In this document: positions 1 to 6,529 of the stretch, in pieces
Layout of the letters: each line of letters begins with the position of its first letter
Numbering within the stretch: position 1 is the stretch's first letter
From: UBA9464 sp003445095
GTDB lineage: Bacteria; Verrucomicrobiota; Verrucomicrobiia; Limisphaerales; UBA9464
Direction of reading: 5' to 3'
Length of the DNA stretch: 17,254 bases
Assembly (NCBI GenBank): GCA_035437945.1
Contig: DAOMZG010000136.1
Location: 1-17,254, forward strand
Translations under genes and position numbers: made by a program
The notes under the pieces: model-generated
The model's input: the letters and a program-made list of their open reading frames with translations, nothing else
What the model was told of the DNA's origin: nothing
Database searches by the model: none

Positions 1-16
1 GGGGGACCGACACTCT

Positions 17-745
17 GTGCGCCAGATTGCCTACATCGCCGACGACTTTGGGCGCAGTCCCGCCATCAATGCCGCGATTATTCGGGCTCATTGTGAGGGC
101 GCTCTAACTGGCGCGAGCCTGATGGTGGGTCAACCCGCCAGTGACGAGGCAGTGGCACTCGCTCGGACGAATCCCCAACTTGAAGTCGGCTGGCATTTAC
201 ACCTCTGCGATTCTCAGCCAACCACAGTTCCAACATGGCCCTGGGGCGAGTCCCCCTTCCGCGCCGGAGTAAAACTTGGCGCATCAACAGCAGCGCGCGA
301 CTTGACCCAATCTGAGATCCAAAATCAATGGCGCCTGTTCGAAGCGACGGGCCTCCCGTGCCGGTTCGTCAATAGTCACCATCATTTGCACCTGCATCCC
401 TTGGTCCTGGGAGAAATTCGGCGAACGATCGGTGATGATTTCGCCGGTTGGCTAAGAGGTTTTGACTTTCGCCTGTGGGACCGTTGGCACGCGGGTGGAC
501 GAATCATTCGGCTCGCTGGCCAACTCTTGGCTCGCACGTTGTCCCGCCGCTGGCCCGGAGAGTGTTCTCGCACGGTTTGGGGGCTCGACCGACTCTACCG
601 AATGAATGCTTCCGAAATCCTTTCGGTAATTCCGCGCTTGCCGGACGGCCGCCATGAGTTCGTGTTCCATCCGGGAGCCGCCACCCCTGATTCGGATCTC
701 CGAACGCTGCTCGAGTTGGGCAAGCCCTCGCGTAGCCGAGCTTAG
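17..745 (+). CDS. YdjC/ChbG/HpnK-like carbohydrate deacetylase
   Basis: A 242-residue protein of the YdjC family, metal-dependent deacetylases of N-acetylated sugars that include ChbG and the hopanoid-associated HpnK. Visible family features are the N-terminal IADDFGRS block (D9, D10), the VGWHLHL block (H60, H62), the His-rich NSHHHLHLHP stretch at residues 119-128, and EFVFHPG at 214-220; these supply the metal ligands and catalytic residues in characterised members. The start is a GTG eleven bases after a GGGGGA that could serve as ribosome binding site. The frame is open to the left edge, so an upstream start cannot be excluded. The C-terminus looks truncated: the expected SPRV-type ending lies in the next forward frame (see findings). 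No hopanoid or chitobiose genes are visible nearby, so the substrate is unknown. The family is clear, the exact activity is not. Confidence 0.85.
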   Translation: MRQIAYIADDFGRSPAINAAIIRAHCEGALTGASLMVGQPASDEAVALARTNPQLEVGWHLHLCDSQPTTVPTWPWGESPFRAGVKLGASTAARDLTQSEIQNQWRLFEATGLPCRFVNSHHHLHLHPLVLGEIRRTIGDDFAGWLRGFDFRLWDRWHAGGRIIRLAGQLLARTLSRRWPGECSRTVWGLDRLYRMNASEILSVIPRLPDGRHEFVFHPGAATPDSDLRTLLELGKPSRSRA

Positions 746-856
746 CCGCGGCGTTTTCGGTGCTTTCGAACAAGGTGCAGTTACTCCGTGAAACCGCCTT
801 CCTCCCCCGAATTCAACGTCGCGTTTTCGGTGGCGGGGAGGTGTTATGGTGCCGGC

Positions 857-1954
857 ATGACGAACTTGGCCACCTTGCCCTTGTTGCCGCCGCGGACGGA
901 AATGGTCCGCGCGCTCACGGCCCATGACCGCAGCTACGACGGCGTGTTCTTCGCCGCGATCCGCACCACCGGGATTTTTTGCCGACCGTCTTGTCGCCCT
1001 CCGCGTTCGCCGAAACCAGAGAACGTGGAATTCTTCGTCTCGGCCTCGGAATGCGCCCGCGCCGGTTATCGCCCCTGCAAGTTGTGCCGCCCACTCGAAG
1101 CGGCCGGAACTCCTCCGCCGTGGGTCGCGCCGGTTCTCGAACGAATCGCGGCTGAACCTTCCGCCCGCCTCACCGCGGATTCGCTCCGTGAATTGGGAGT
1201 GACTCCCGAACGCGCGCGCCGCTGGTTCCGCGAAAACTTCGGCATGACGTTTTCCGTCTGGGCGCGGCAACGACGGCTGGGAGATGCGGTAGACCGACTG
1301 CGCCGCGGATCGACGCTCGACGACGTGGCAGTGGATAGCGGGTTCGAGTCTCACAGCGGCTTTCGCGAAGCCGTTGGCCGCGACCTGGGCAAAACTCCCG
1401 GGCGACTCCAACGCGACGGCTCGCGGGCAGTGCGATTTATCCGGTGGGAATCGCCGGTCGGAGAAGTGAGCGCAGCGGCTTCGGACGCAGGGGTCTGTGG
1501 ATTTGGCTTCCTCGATCGGCGGAACGGGGACGACGGATGGGCCGAACGGGAATTGGGTTTCCCGGCCATCCTGACTCCCGGAGAGAATTCCCATCTTCGG
1601 ACGTTGCGAGAACAGTTGGACGAGTACTTCGCGGGGCAACGTCGGGAGTTCAGCGTGCCTTTGGATCCCCAAGGAACGCCGTTCCAACTCCGGGTCTGGA
1701 ACGAGCTTCAACGCATTCCGTACGGACAAACTTGTTCCTACGCGGCATTGGCAAATCGATTGGGCCAACCACAGGGTATGCGGGCCGTCGCGCGGGCCAA
1801 TGCGGTCAATCGCATCGTCATCTTGATTCCCTGTCACAGAGTTATAGGAGCGGACGGTTCGTTGACCGGCTACGGCGGTGGGCTGTGGAGGAAACGCTTA
1901 CTCCTCGAACTAGAGCGAAACGGCCGATTGCCCGGTGAAGTCCCGCCGTCCTAA
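857..1954 (+). CDS. ada: Ada: bifunctional transcriptional activator / O6-alkylguanine-DNA methyltransferase
   Basis: A 365-residue three-part Ada protein. The N-terminal zinc domain carries the four cysteines C42, C46, C74 and C77, in RTTGIFCRPSC and YRPCKLC. C42 matches E. coli Cys38, which takes a methyl group from DNA phosphotriesters. An AraC-type helix-turn-helix region follows at about residues 105-185, ending in SGFESHSGFREAVGRDLGKTP. The C-terminal O6-alkylguanine methyltransferase domain has PYGQTCSYAALA and the active-site motif IPCHRVIG with acceptor C326. In E. coli, methylated Ada activates its own gene and other alkylation-repair genes. I chose ATG 857 because it gives an E. 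coli-like distance to the first cysteine and has a GGGAGG 14-16 bases upstream. An in-frame GTG at 788 would add 23 unrelated residues. No alkA or alkB lies beside it. Identification is secure. Confidence 0.95.
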   Translation: MTNLATLPLLPPRTEMVRALTAHDRSYDGVFFAAIRTTGIFCRPSCRPPRSPKPENVEFFVSASECARAGYRPCKLCRPLEAAGTPPPWVAPVLERIAAEPSARLTADSLRELGVTPERARRWFRENFGMTFSVWARQRRLGDAVDRLRRGSTLDDVAVDSGFESHSGFREAVGRDLGKTPGRLQRDGSRAVRFIRWESPVGEVSAAASDAGVCGFGFLDRRNGDDGWAERELGFPAILTPGENSHLRTLREQLDEYFAGQRREFSVPLDPQGTPFQLRVWNELQRIPYGQTCSYAALANRLGQPQGMRAVARANAVNRIVILIPCHRVIGADGSLTGYGGGLWRKRLLLELERNGRLPGEVPPS

Positions 1955-1961
1955 GCTGGTA

Positions 1962-1984
1962 GGGCCGGCGTTCCACCGCGGCCC
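1962..1984. repeat. Short inverted repeat after ada (possible terminator stem)
   Basis: GGGCCG at 1962-1967 pairs with CGGCCC at 1979-1984 across an 11-nt loop, eight bases after the ada stop codon. It is placed like a terminator stem, but no T-run follows, so intrinsic termination is doubtful. It could also be part of an intergenic palindromic repeat together with the larger inverted repeat that follows. Confidence 0.35.
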
Positions 1985-1999
1985 CATCTAGTCCGGTGC

Positions 2000-2042
2000 A
2001 CGCGTGGAGGTCCTGACGGGGAACGCGGGAAGCTCCACGCGT
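2000..2042. repeat. Perfect 10-bp inverted repeat with 23-nt loop between ada and apt
   Basis: ACGCGTGGAG at 2000-2009 is exactly complementary to CTCCACGCGT at 2033-2042. It sits in the 197-nt gap between ada and apt and is not followed by a T-run. Its outer end contains the self-complementary ACGCGT. It could be a palindromic interspersed repeat, an operator, or an RNA hairpin in the apt leader. The sequence alone does not decide. Confidence 0.5.
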
Positions 2043-2151
2043 CAAATACTTCCCCCGATCCCGCTGGAGATACCATCGTGTGAACCCAGCTCGGTGAGTT
2101 TTCCCGCCCGACGCTTGACCCGCCAACGCGGTTACCCGAAAACCCCTCCGC

Positions 2152-2682
2152 ATGAGCCGCGTTACCGCCGCCGAAATTGCCGGCGCGATTCGAAATGTTC
2201 CCGATTTCCCCAAACCGGGAATCCAGTTCAAAGATATCACTCCCGTCCTCGCCGATGGACGATTGTTCGATGGAGCGATTGATTTACTCGTCGCCAATCA
2301 TCGTGACGACGCAGTCACCAAGGTCGTGGGCATTGATGCTCGGGGATTCATCTTCGGCGCCGCGGCGGCTCTCAAGCTGGGGGCCGGATTTATTCCAATC
2401 CGAAAGAAGGGAAAGCTACCGTTCACCACGCACGAGCAAAGTTACGAACTAGAATACGGCTCGGCGACCGTTGCGATCCACACCGACGCCATACACTCAG
2501 GTGAGCGGGTGCTGCTAATTGACGATCTGCTCGCTACCGGAGGAACTGCCGCCGCCGCAGTTCAACTACTCGAGCGTTTGGGTGCGAAAATCGTCGGCCT
2601 CGGATTCTTGATCGAACTCGGATTCCTCGACGGTCGACGCCGACTACGGAACCACCGAGTCGATGCCTTGATTCGGTACTGA
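2152..2682 (+). CDS. apt: Adenine phosphoribosyltransferase
   Basis: A 176-residue purine-salvage enzyme converting adenine and PRPP to AMP and pyrophosphate in the cytoplasm. It has the Apt N-terminal signature FPKPGIQFKDIT at residues 19-30, the GIDARGFIFGAA block at 60-71, the flexible-loop segment RKKGKLP at 84-90, and the PRPP-binding loop VLLIDDLLATGGTAAA at 120-135. Length matches bacterial Apt (about 170-185). The ATG start is supported by family alignment, since typical Apt proteins begin about 15-20 residues before the FPKPG block; no good Shine-Dalgarno sequence is visible. The stop is followed after nine bases by the GTG of the OGG1-like glycosylase gene, suggesting co-transcription. 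No missing key residues are seen. Confidence 0.97.
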   Translation: MSRVTAAEIAGAIRNVPDFPKPGIQFKDITPVLADGRLFDGAIDLLVANHRDDAVTKVVGIDARGFIFGAAAALKLGAGFIPIRKKGKLPFTTHEQSYELEYGSATVAIHTDAIHSGERVLLIDDLLATGGTAAAAVQLLERLGAKIVGLGFLIELGFLDGRRRLRNHRVDALIRY

Positions 2683-2691
2683 CGTCGTGCC

Positions 2692-3537
2692 GTGACGCGC
2701 GCCCGCTGGCCACTGGAAGACTACGACCTCGCGGCCACCTTAACGAGCGGGCAAGCGTTTCGGTGGTCCCGTTCTGGGCCCGCTTGGGAAGGCGTCGTCG
2801 CGGGTCGGTGGGTTCGATTGGAGGCCTCAGGAGATCAACTTTCGGCCGAGGTCTCGGAACCTGTGTCTGACTGGGCTTGGTTGGAACACTACTTGGGCCT
2901 ACCTGAGTCGCTCCCGTCGATTCTCGCGACTTTCCCGAAAGACGCGCCGATGGCCGCAGCAATCTCCGCGTGTCACGGGCTTCGTCTGTTGCGACAGGAA
3001 CCCTGGGAATGTTTGGCCAGCTTCATCCTGAGTTCGACGAAGCAGATCGTTCAAATCCAGCAATGTGTCGCGTTGCTGAGTGAGCGTTTCGGGGATCGGC
3101 TGCCCGTGCCCATGGGCAAGCCAGCGGCCTATTCTTTCCCGACGCGGGCGCGGCTCGCGGCCGCGACCGAACTGGAACTGCGAGCCTGCAAACTGGGCTT
3201 CCGAGCGCGCTACCTCGCAGGCGCCGCGCGAGCTCTGGCTTCCGGAGAATTAAGCCTGGATCGATTGGGAAATCTTCCAACGCCGGACGCCCGCGACCAG
3301 TTGATGAAGCTTCCCGGCGTCGGGCCAAAGATTGCCAACTGTGTCCTGTTGTTTGCTTATGGTCGACAGGATGCCTTTCCTGTGGACGTTTGGGTGCTGC
3401 GGGCGTTGCGTGAATTGTATTTCCCGCGTCGTCGCCCGAACCTGAGGACGTTACAACGCTTCGCCGAAACATACTTCGGTCCGAATGCCGGTTACGCCCA
3501 GCAGTATCTGTTTCATTATGTAAGAACGAAGCGGTAG
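2692..3537 (+). CDS. OGG1-family 8-oxoguanine DNA glycosylase/AP lyase
   Basis: A 281-residue helix-hairpin-helix glycosylase of the OGG1 type, excising oxidised guanine from DNA. The N-terminal OGG_N-like domain has LTSGQAFRW (G20 matches human Gly42, which contacts 8-oxoguanine). The HhH-GPD domain has EPWECLASFILSS at 103-115 and the hairpin LPGVGPKIANC at 207-217 with catalytic Lys213 (human K249). PVDVW follows with Asp232 (human D268). The C-terminal FGPNAGYAQQYLF keeps Q270 and F274, matching human Q315 and F319 of the base pocket. The residues equivalent to human N149 and R154, which read the opposite cytosine, are T116 and Q121. The start is GTG, nine bases after the apt stop; with apt it likely forms one transcript. 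Most bacteria use MutM for this job, so an OGG1-type enzyme is less common. Substrate range is inferred. Confidence 0.88.
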   Translation: MTRARWPLEDYDLAATLTSGQAFRWSRSGPAWEGVVAGRWVRLEASGDQLSAEVSEPVSDWAWLEHYLGLPESLPSILATFPKDAPMAAAISACHGLRLLRQEPWECLASFILSSTKQIVQIQQCVALLSERFGDRLPVPMGKPAAYSFPTRARLAAATELELRACKLGFRARYLAGAARALASGELSLDRLGNLPTPDARDQLMKLPGVGPKIANCVLLFAYGRQDAFPVDVWVLRALRELYFPRRRPNLRTLQRFAETYFGPNAGYAQQYLFHYVRTKR

Positions 3538-3591
3538 AGACCGGGCTCACGCCACGACTGGGCTCCTCAATTCCGGAATCCGTCGGCCTTA

Positions 3592-3727
3592 TGGAGTGCG
3601 GTGGCGTCGCGCAGCAGAGCTACCGCTTTGGAACGACGCATCAGAGACAGATTGCGGCACAACCTGTTCGATGACGGTCCGGCATGCCAAAGCGGTAGCT
3701 TCGCGGAGCCTCCGCCACCGCACTCCA
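3592..3727. repeat. Palindromic interspersed element, copy A (136 nt)
   Basis: The outer 15 bases TGGAGTGCGGTGGCG at 3592-3606 are perfectly complementary to CGCCACCGCACTCCA at 3713-3727. The inner 14 bases AGCTACCGCTTTGG at 3618-3631 are perfectly complementary to CCAAAGCGGTAGCT at 3687-3700. Imperfect bases separate the two stems, and a 55-nt loop closes the element. It contains no open frame of note. A related element (copy B) lies at 6307-6447 with similar arms and a recognisable common loop segment. The layout, two composite arms in inverted orientation in non-coding DNA, resembles REP/BIME-type or MITE-like repeats. Confidence 0.8.
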
Positions 3728-3796
3728 CAACGTCCCCGCGCCCACTCCTAAAGTCCTGCTGAATCCGACGCCCCTTCGTCATATCCCGCCCGCTCA

Positions 3797-3826
3797 ATCT
3801 GTGTTCATCGGCGTCCATCTGTGGTT
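3797..3826 (+). repeat. Dispersed 30-nt motif, copy 1
   Basis: The segment beginning ATCTGTGTTCATC and ending CTGTGGTT matches the reverse complement of 10872-10901 at 22 of 30 positions without gaps, by hand alignment. It lies 28 bases upstream of comB. From memory, similar TGTTCATC..GTCCATCTGTGG strings recur between genes in Verrucomicrobiota-like genomes; that is recollection and not shown here. Confidence 0.5.
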
Positions 3827-3853
3827 CGCTTCCTCTGCCGTTCCTAAACCAAT

Positions 3854-4636
3854 TTGAAACCGCCCCGAATCTCTCGTCTCGAAGTCCTGCTCACCCCGGC
3901 CGAGATAGCCACGTTGCCTTCGCGCGACCTGAGCCGAACCGTCTGCGTGGTATTCGACGTGCTCCGCGCCACGTCCACGTTGCTCGAAGCCCTGGCCAAC
4001 GGTGCGGATTCTATCTTACCCGTCCCGGATATCGCATCGTCGCTTCTCCAAAAATCCCGCGACCCGGCCGTGTTGCTTGCGGGCGAGCGCGACGGCCTGA
4101 AAATCACGGCCGCGGTATCGGGTGGAGCTGAGTTTGATCTGGGCAACTCCCCTCGGGAATTCACCCGGGAGCGCGTTGCCGGACGACGAATCGTCATGAC
4201 CACGACCAATGGCACCCGCGCGCTCGATTCTTGCTCGGGAGCGGCATCGGTGCTCGCGGCGTCTTTCAGTAATTTGGCCGCGACTGCCCGCTGGTTGGAG
4301 CGGCGCGACGTAACGCAGGTCTGCCTGATTGGCGCTGGAACCCGCGATCATTCCGCTTGGGAAGACGCGCTCGGAATCGGAGCGTTGGTGGACCTGGTTT
4401 GGGAGCGCACACGCGACGGCTGGGTGGATGACGCCGCAAGGGTCGTTCGTGAGGTGTACCTGACGCGGCGGAGTGACCTCGCCGCAGCCTTAGGCGAAGG
4501 GCGCAACGGCCGCCGTTTGCTCAGTCTGCCCGAACTCGCCGCCGACGTCGCGCTGTGCGCTCAGTCCGACCGTTTCGACTTCGTGGCTGTGCGGGGAGCC
4601 GAGGGCGTCTTGCGACGCGAACCAGCCTCGGATTGA
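3854..4636 (+). CDS. comB: ComB-family 2-phosphosulfolactate phosphatase
   Basis: A 260-residue ComB-family protein. Characterised ComB hydrolyses 2-phosphosulfolactate to sulfolactate, a magnesium-dependent step in archaeal coenzyme M biosynthesis. Conserved blocks are LEVLLTPAE near the start, VVFDVLRATSTLLEALANGA at 32-51, LLAGERDG at 74-81, FDLGNSPREFT at 94-104, MTTTNGTRAL at 115-124 and WEDALGIGALVD at 169-180. Length is normal for the family. The start is a TTG; the same frame has a TAA at 3845, so no earlier start is possible. No comA or comC is visible, so in this bacterium the product may feed sulfolactate metabolism or another phosphatase role. The stop lies 30 bases before the preferred thiS start, and the two are probably co-transcribed. 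Family certain, physiological role inferred. Confidence 0.9.
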   Translation: MKPPRISRLEVLLTPAEIATLPSRDLSRTVCVVFDVLRATSTLLEALANGADSILPVPDIASSLLQKSRDPAVLLAGERDGLKITAAVSGGAEFDLGNSPREFTRERVAGRRIVMTTTNGTRALDSCSGAASVLAASFSNLAATARWLERRDVTQVCLIGAGTRDHSAWEDALGIGALVDLVWERTRDGWVDDAARVVREVYLTRRSDLAAALGEGRNGRRLLSLPELAADVALCAQSDRFDFVAVRGAEGVLRREPASD

Positions 4637-4666
4637 AGCCTCCCTGTGGCCTCCTACCTTCACCTC

Positions 4667-4867
4667 GTGACCGTCATCGCCAACGGGCGCCGCGTGCCAG
4701 CGGAATTTCCCTGCACGCTGGAGCAATTCCTCATCCGCCAAGAACTGCTTCCTCGCAGTGTGGTCGTCGAACACAACGGCGACGCCGTTGCGCCATCCGA
4801 GTTCGCGCGTCGAGAACTTCGACCCGATGACCGTCTCGAGATCGTTCGCATTGTGGCTGGAGGATGA
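4667..4867 (+). CDS. thiS: ThiS-like sulfur carrier protein
   Basis: A 66-residue ubiquitin-fold protein ending in the diagnostic Gly-Gly (IVRIVAGG). In ThiS this C-terminus is adenylated by ThiF and converted to a thiocarboxylate that donates sulfur to ThiG for thiazole synthesis. The N-terminal VTVIANGRRV fits the ThiS pattern of a first strand followed by NG, and the body ends RPDDRLEIVRIVAGG. I prefer GTG 4667, which gives the usual 66 residues; GTG 4646 in the same frame would add seven residues. No obvious Shine-Dalgarno sequence precedes either. It follows comB at short distance. No thiG, thiF or thiH gene is adjacent, so it could serve another thiocarboxylate pathway, but ThiS is the best fit. 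It converges with the minus-strand methyltransferase gene 33 bases downstream. Confidence 0.88.
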   Translation: MTVIANGRRVPAEFPCTLEQFLIRQELLPRSVVVEHNGDAVAPSEFARRELRPDDRLEIVRIVAGG

Positions 4868-4900
4868 GCGAATGAGCCGAGGATGAAATCGGACTCTCGA

Positions 4901-6115
4901 TTACTTCATTCTCAGATATATCGCCTTCAGATAGGTGGCTTCGACGAAGGTTGCCGCATGATCGGGCGGGTGGCCGGCAGTCGCTATTTCGGTGAATGAT
5001 CGCCGCGTCACTTGGACCGCTCGACGAACTGCCTCGAAGAACTCTTCCGTGGTCACATGCGCGCTGCACGAGGCCGAGAGCAGGAGCCCCCCTGGGCGGA
5101 CTCGACTCAATCCTCGGCTGGCGAGTCGTTCGTAAGCTTCAATCGCTTCGCTCCGCTCCACCTCTCGTTTCGCCAAGGAGGGAGGATCGAGGATGACGAT
5201 GTCGAACTGTCGGACCGGCGAATCGGCCAACCATCGGAAGGCGTCTTCCTGGATCTGTTCGTAGCGGCTTGCCTGAATGCGAGGGTGGTCCTGGTTCAGC
5301 GCGAAGTTCCTCCGGGCCTGGGCCAACGCATGCGCCGAGATATCGAGATCCGTCACGCTTCGGGCGCCACCCCGGGCCGCATAGAGGCTGAACCCACCGG
5401 AGAAACTGAAAACATTCAACACGTCCTTACCCGCCGCCTCGTTCTCAATGCGCCGACGATTCTCGCGTTGGTCGAGGAAGAATCCGGTCTTTTGGCCTCG
5501 GACGACTTCTGCTTCAAACCCCAATCCGGACTCTTGAAAGACGACCCGCTCGGCACTGTCGTCACCATACAGATTCTGCCCCTCGAGGAATCCCGCCGTT
5601 CGCGCTGCGTCCTGCACATTTCGACTGACCCGAAGAACGATTCGCTTCGGCTGTAAGACCTCCACGATCAAGTCCACTAGCCCCTTGAGTCGCGACAGCC
5701 AGGCCGCGGCGTACAGCTTGAGGACCAAGGTTTCTCCGTAACGATCAAGCACGAGACCCGGCCAGCCGTCGCTTTCACCGTAAATCCAACGGAAGCCAGT
5801 CGTGTGTTCGTCAAACAACCCAACCCGACGCTGAACGGCCGTCAGCAATCGGTTTCGCCACCAATTCGTGTCCAGGTTGACGGGTTGGCCGCAGTGCAAG
5901 ACCCGGAGCCGAAGCGGCGAATCTGGATCCCACAGTCCAATCGCGAGAAACCGGTCGCGTCGATCGTACACGACCGCCAATTCTCCAGCCGCACCCGCTC
6001 GGCTTTGTTCGCGAATGGAGTCGGAATAGACCCAGGGATGACCGCGCCTCACCAACGATTCGGCCGTCGGTGAGATTCGGACACGGATCGGCCGCGGTTC
6101 ACAATTAGAGGTCAC
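4901..6115 (-). CDS. Class I SAM-dependent rRNA methyltransferase, RlmI family
   Basis: A 404-residue protein of the family that includes RlmI, the 23S rRNA m5C1962 methyltransferase. An N-terminal PUA-like RNA-binding domain (about 10-75, with RRGHPWVYSDSI) is followed by the central domain holding ESDGWPGLVLDRYGE at 114-128. The Rossmann methyltransferase part has GQKTGFFLDQRENR at 207-220, SAM motif I NVFSFSGGFSLYA at 234-246, ILDPPSLAK at 308-316, and SASCSAHV at 347-354, where C350 is the expected catalytic cysteine. Length matches RlmI (about 396). The start is GTG. Downstream it converges with thiS; upstream a repeat-rich gap separates it from hemW, so it is probably a single-gene unit. 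The exact rRNA target is not provable from sequence. Confidence 0.92.
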   Translation of the reverse strand: MTSNCEPRPIRVRISPTAESLVRRGHPWVYSDSIREQSRAGAAGELAVVYDRRDRFLAIGLWDPDSPLRLRVLHCGQPVNLDTNWWRNRLLTAVQRRVGLFDEHTTGFRWIYGESDGWPGLVLDRYGETLVLKLYAAAWLSRLKGLVDLIVEVLQPKRIVLRVSRNVQDAARTAGFLEGQNLYGDDSAERVVFQESGLGFEAEVVRGQKTGFFLDQRENRRRIENEAAGKDVLNVFSFSGGFSLYAARGGARSVTDLDISAHALAQARRNFALNQDHPRIQASRYEQIQEDAFRWLADSPVRQFDIVILDPPSLAKREVERSEAIEAYERLASRGLSRVRPGGLLLSASCSAHVTTEEFFEAVRRAVQVTRRSFTEIATAGHPPDHAATFVEATYLKAIYLRMK

Positions 6116-6196
6116 GAGATTCTGTCTTCTGTCGCAGGGGTAACTAAAACTCCAAAGCTTGGACGCGAGTCAAACCACTAACCCCGACTGGTTGTT

Positions 6197-6235
6197 CTGG
6201 AGCGGTGCTCCCACCGAGTGGTAACTCCGCTCCAG
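6197..6235. repeat. Hairpin-forming inverted repeat
   Basis: CTGGAGCGG at 6197-6205 pairs perfectly with CCGCTCCAG at 6227-6235. Inside, CCAC at 6211-6214 pairs with GTGG at 6218-6221 across a 3-nt loop. There is no T-run on either side, so it is not a typical intrinsic terminator. It lies 72 bases before the larger palindromic element. Confidence 0.55.
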
Positions 6236-6306
6236 CAGAGCCGGTTCATGGAAATCCGCGATTTTCGATGCCCCGATCCGCTTTGCGGCCATGAACCGGG
6301 CAGGGG

Positions 6307-6447
6307 CTTTTGGACTGCGGCGGGAAGCGAAGCGCCACGCCGCTTTCTCGCCTCGATGCGCCGGATCACGGCTGAACATCACTGGATTCGACGCGCGTCC
6401 GGCTGCTAAAGCGCCGTCGCGCTGACGCTTGCCGGCGCACTCCAAAG
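6307..6447. repeat. Palindromic interspersed element, copy B (141 nt)
   Basis: The left arm starts CTTTTGGACTGCGGCGGG at 6307. The right arm ends GCGCACTCCAAAG at 6447, and its reverse complement reads CTTTGGAGTGCGCCGGC, nearly the same as the left arm. The inner arm ACGCCGCTTT at 6337-6346 is likewise mirrored by TAAAGCGCCGT at 6407-6417 with few mismatches. The loop ends in ATTCGACGCGCGTCCGGCTG, comparable with GTTCGATGACGGTCCGGCAT in copy A, followed in each case by an AAAGCG. Arms and loop together indicate descent from the same element as 3592-3727. Confidence 0.75.
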
Positions 6448-6529
6448 TCCGGTTCACGAGCAGAGGGCCAATGGTCTCAGCCAAAAATGACGTTTCCTGC
6501 GAACTCATGGCACCCCAACCCACGATCCT

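Larger units (their letters stand above)
3538..3853. other. 316-nt gap between the OGG1-like gene and comB, mostly repeats
   Basis: No credible coding sequence is seen here. The stretch holds the 10-bp palindrome ATTCCGGAAT at 3570-3579, the large inverted-repeat element at 3592-3727, and a copy of a dispersed 30-nt motif at 3797-3826. The last 27 bases lead into comB without a clear ribosome binding site. The short open frames across it are arginine-rich and follow the repeats rather than any protein family. Confidence 0.7.
6116..6529. other. 414-nt gap between the RlmI-like gene and hemW, repeat-rich
   Basis: I see no supportable gene. The gap contains a compact hairpin at 6197-6235 and the second copy of the large palindromic element at 6307-6447. 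Weak open frames exist on both strands (for example 6170-6523 minus and 6218-6409 plus), but they run straight through the inverted repeats and match no family I know. The rest has no recognisable promoter or RNA structure. Confidence 0.65.

Noticed and set aside
452..1837. Long open frame (461 codons) on the minus strand opposite the YdjC-like gene and ada
   Set aside because: It is Arg/Pro/Ser/Gly-rich with no family signal and runs antisense to two clearly conserved genes, a common effect of GC-rich coding DNA.
6170..6523. Minus-strand 117-codon and plus-strand 63-codon open frames in the gap before hemW
   Set aside because: Both read through the palindromic elements; composition and lack of family signal suggest repeat-derived noise.
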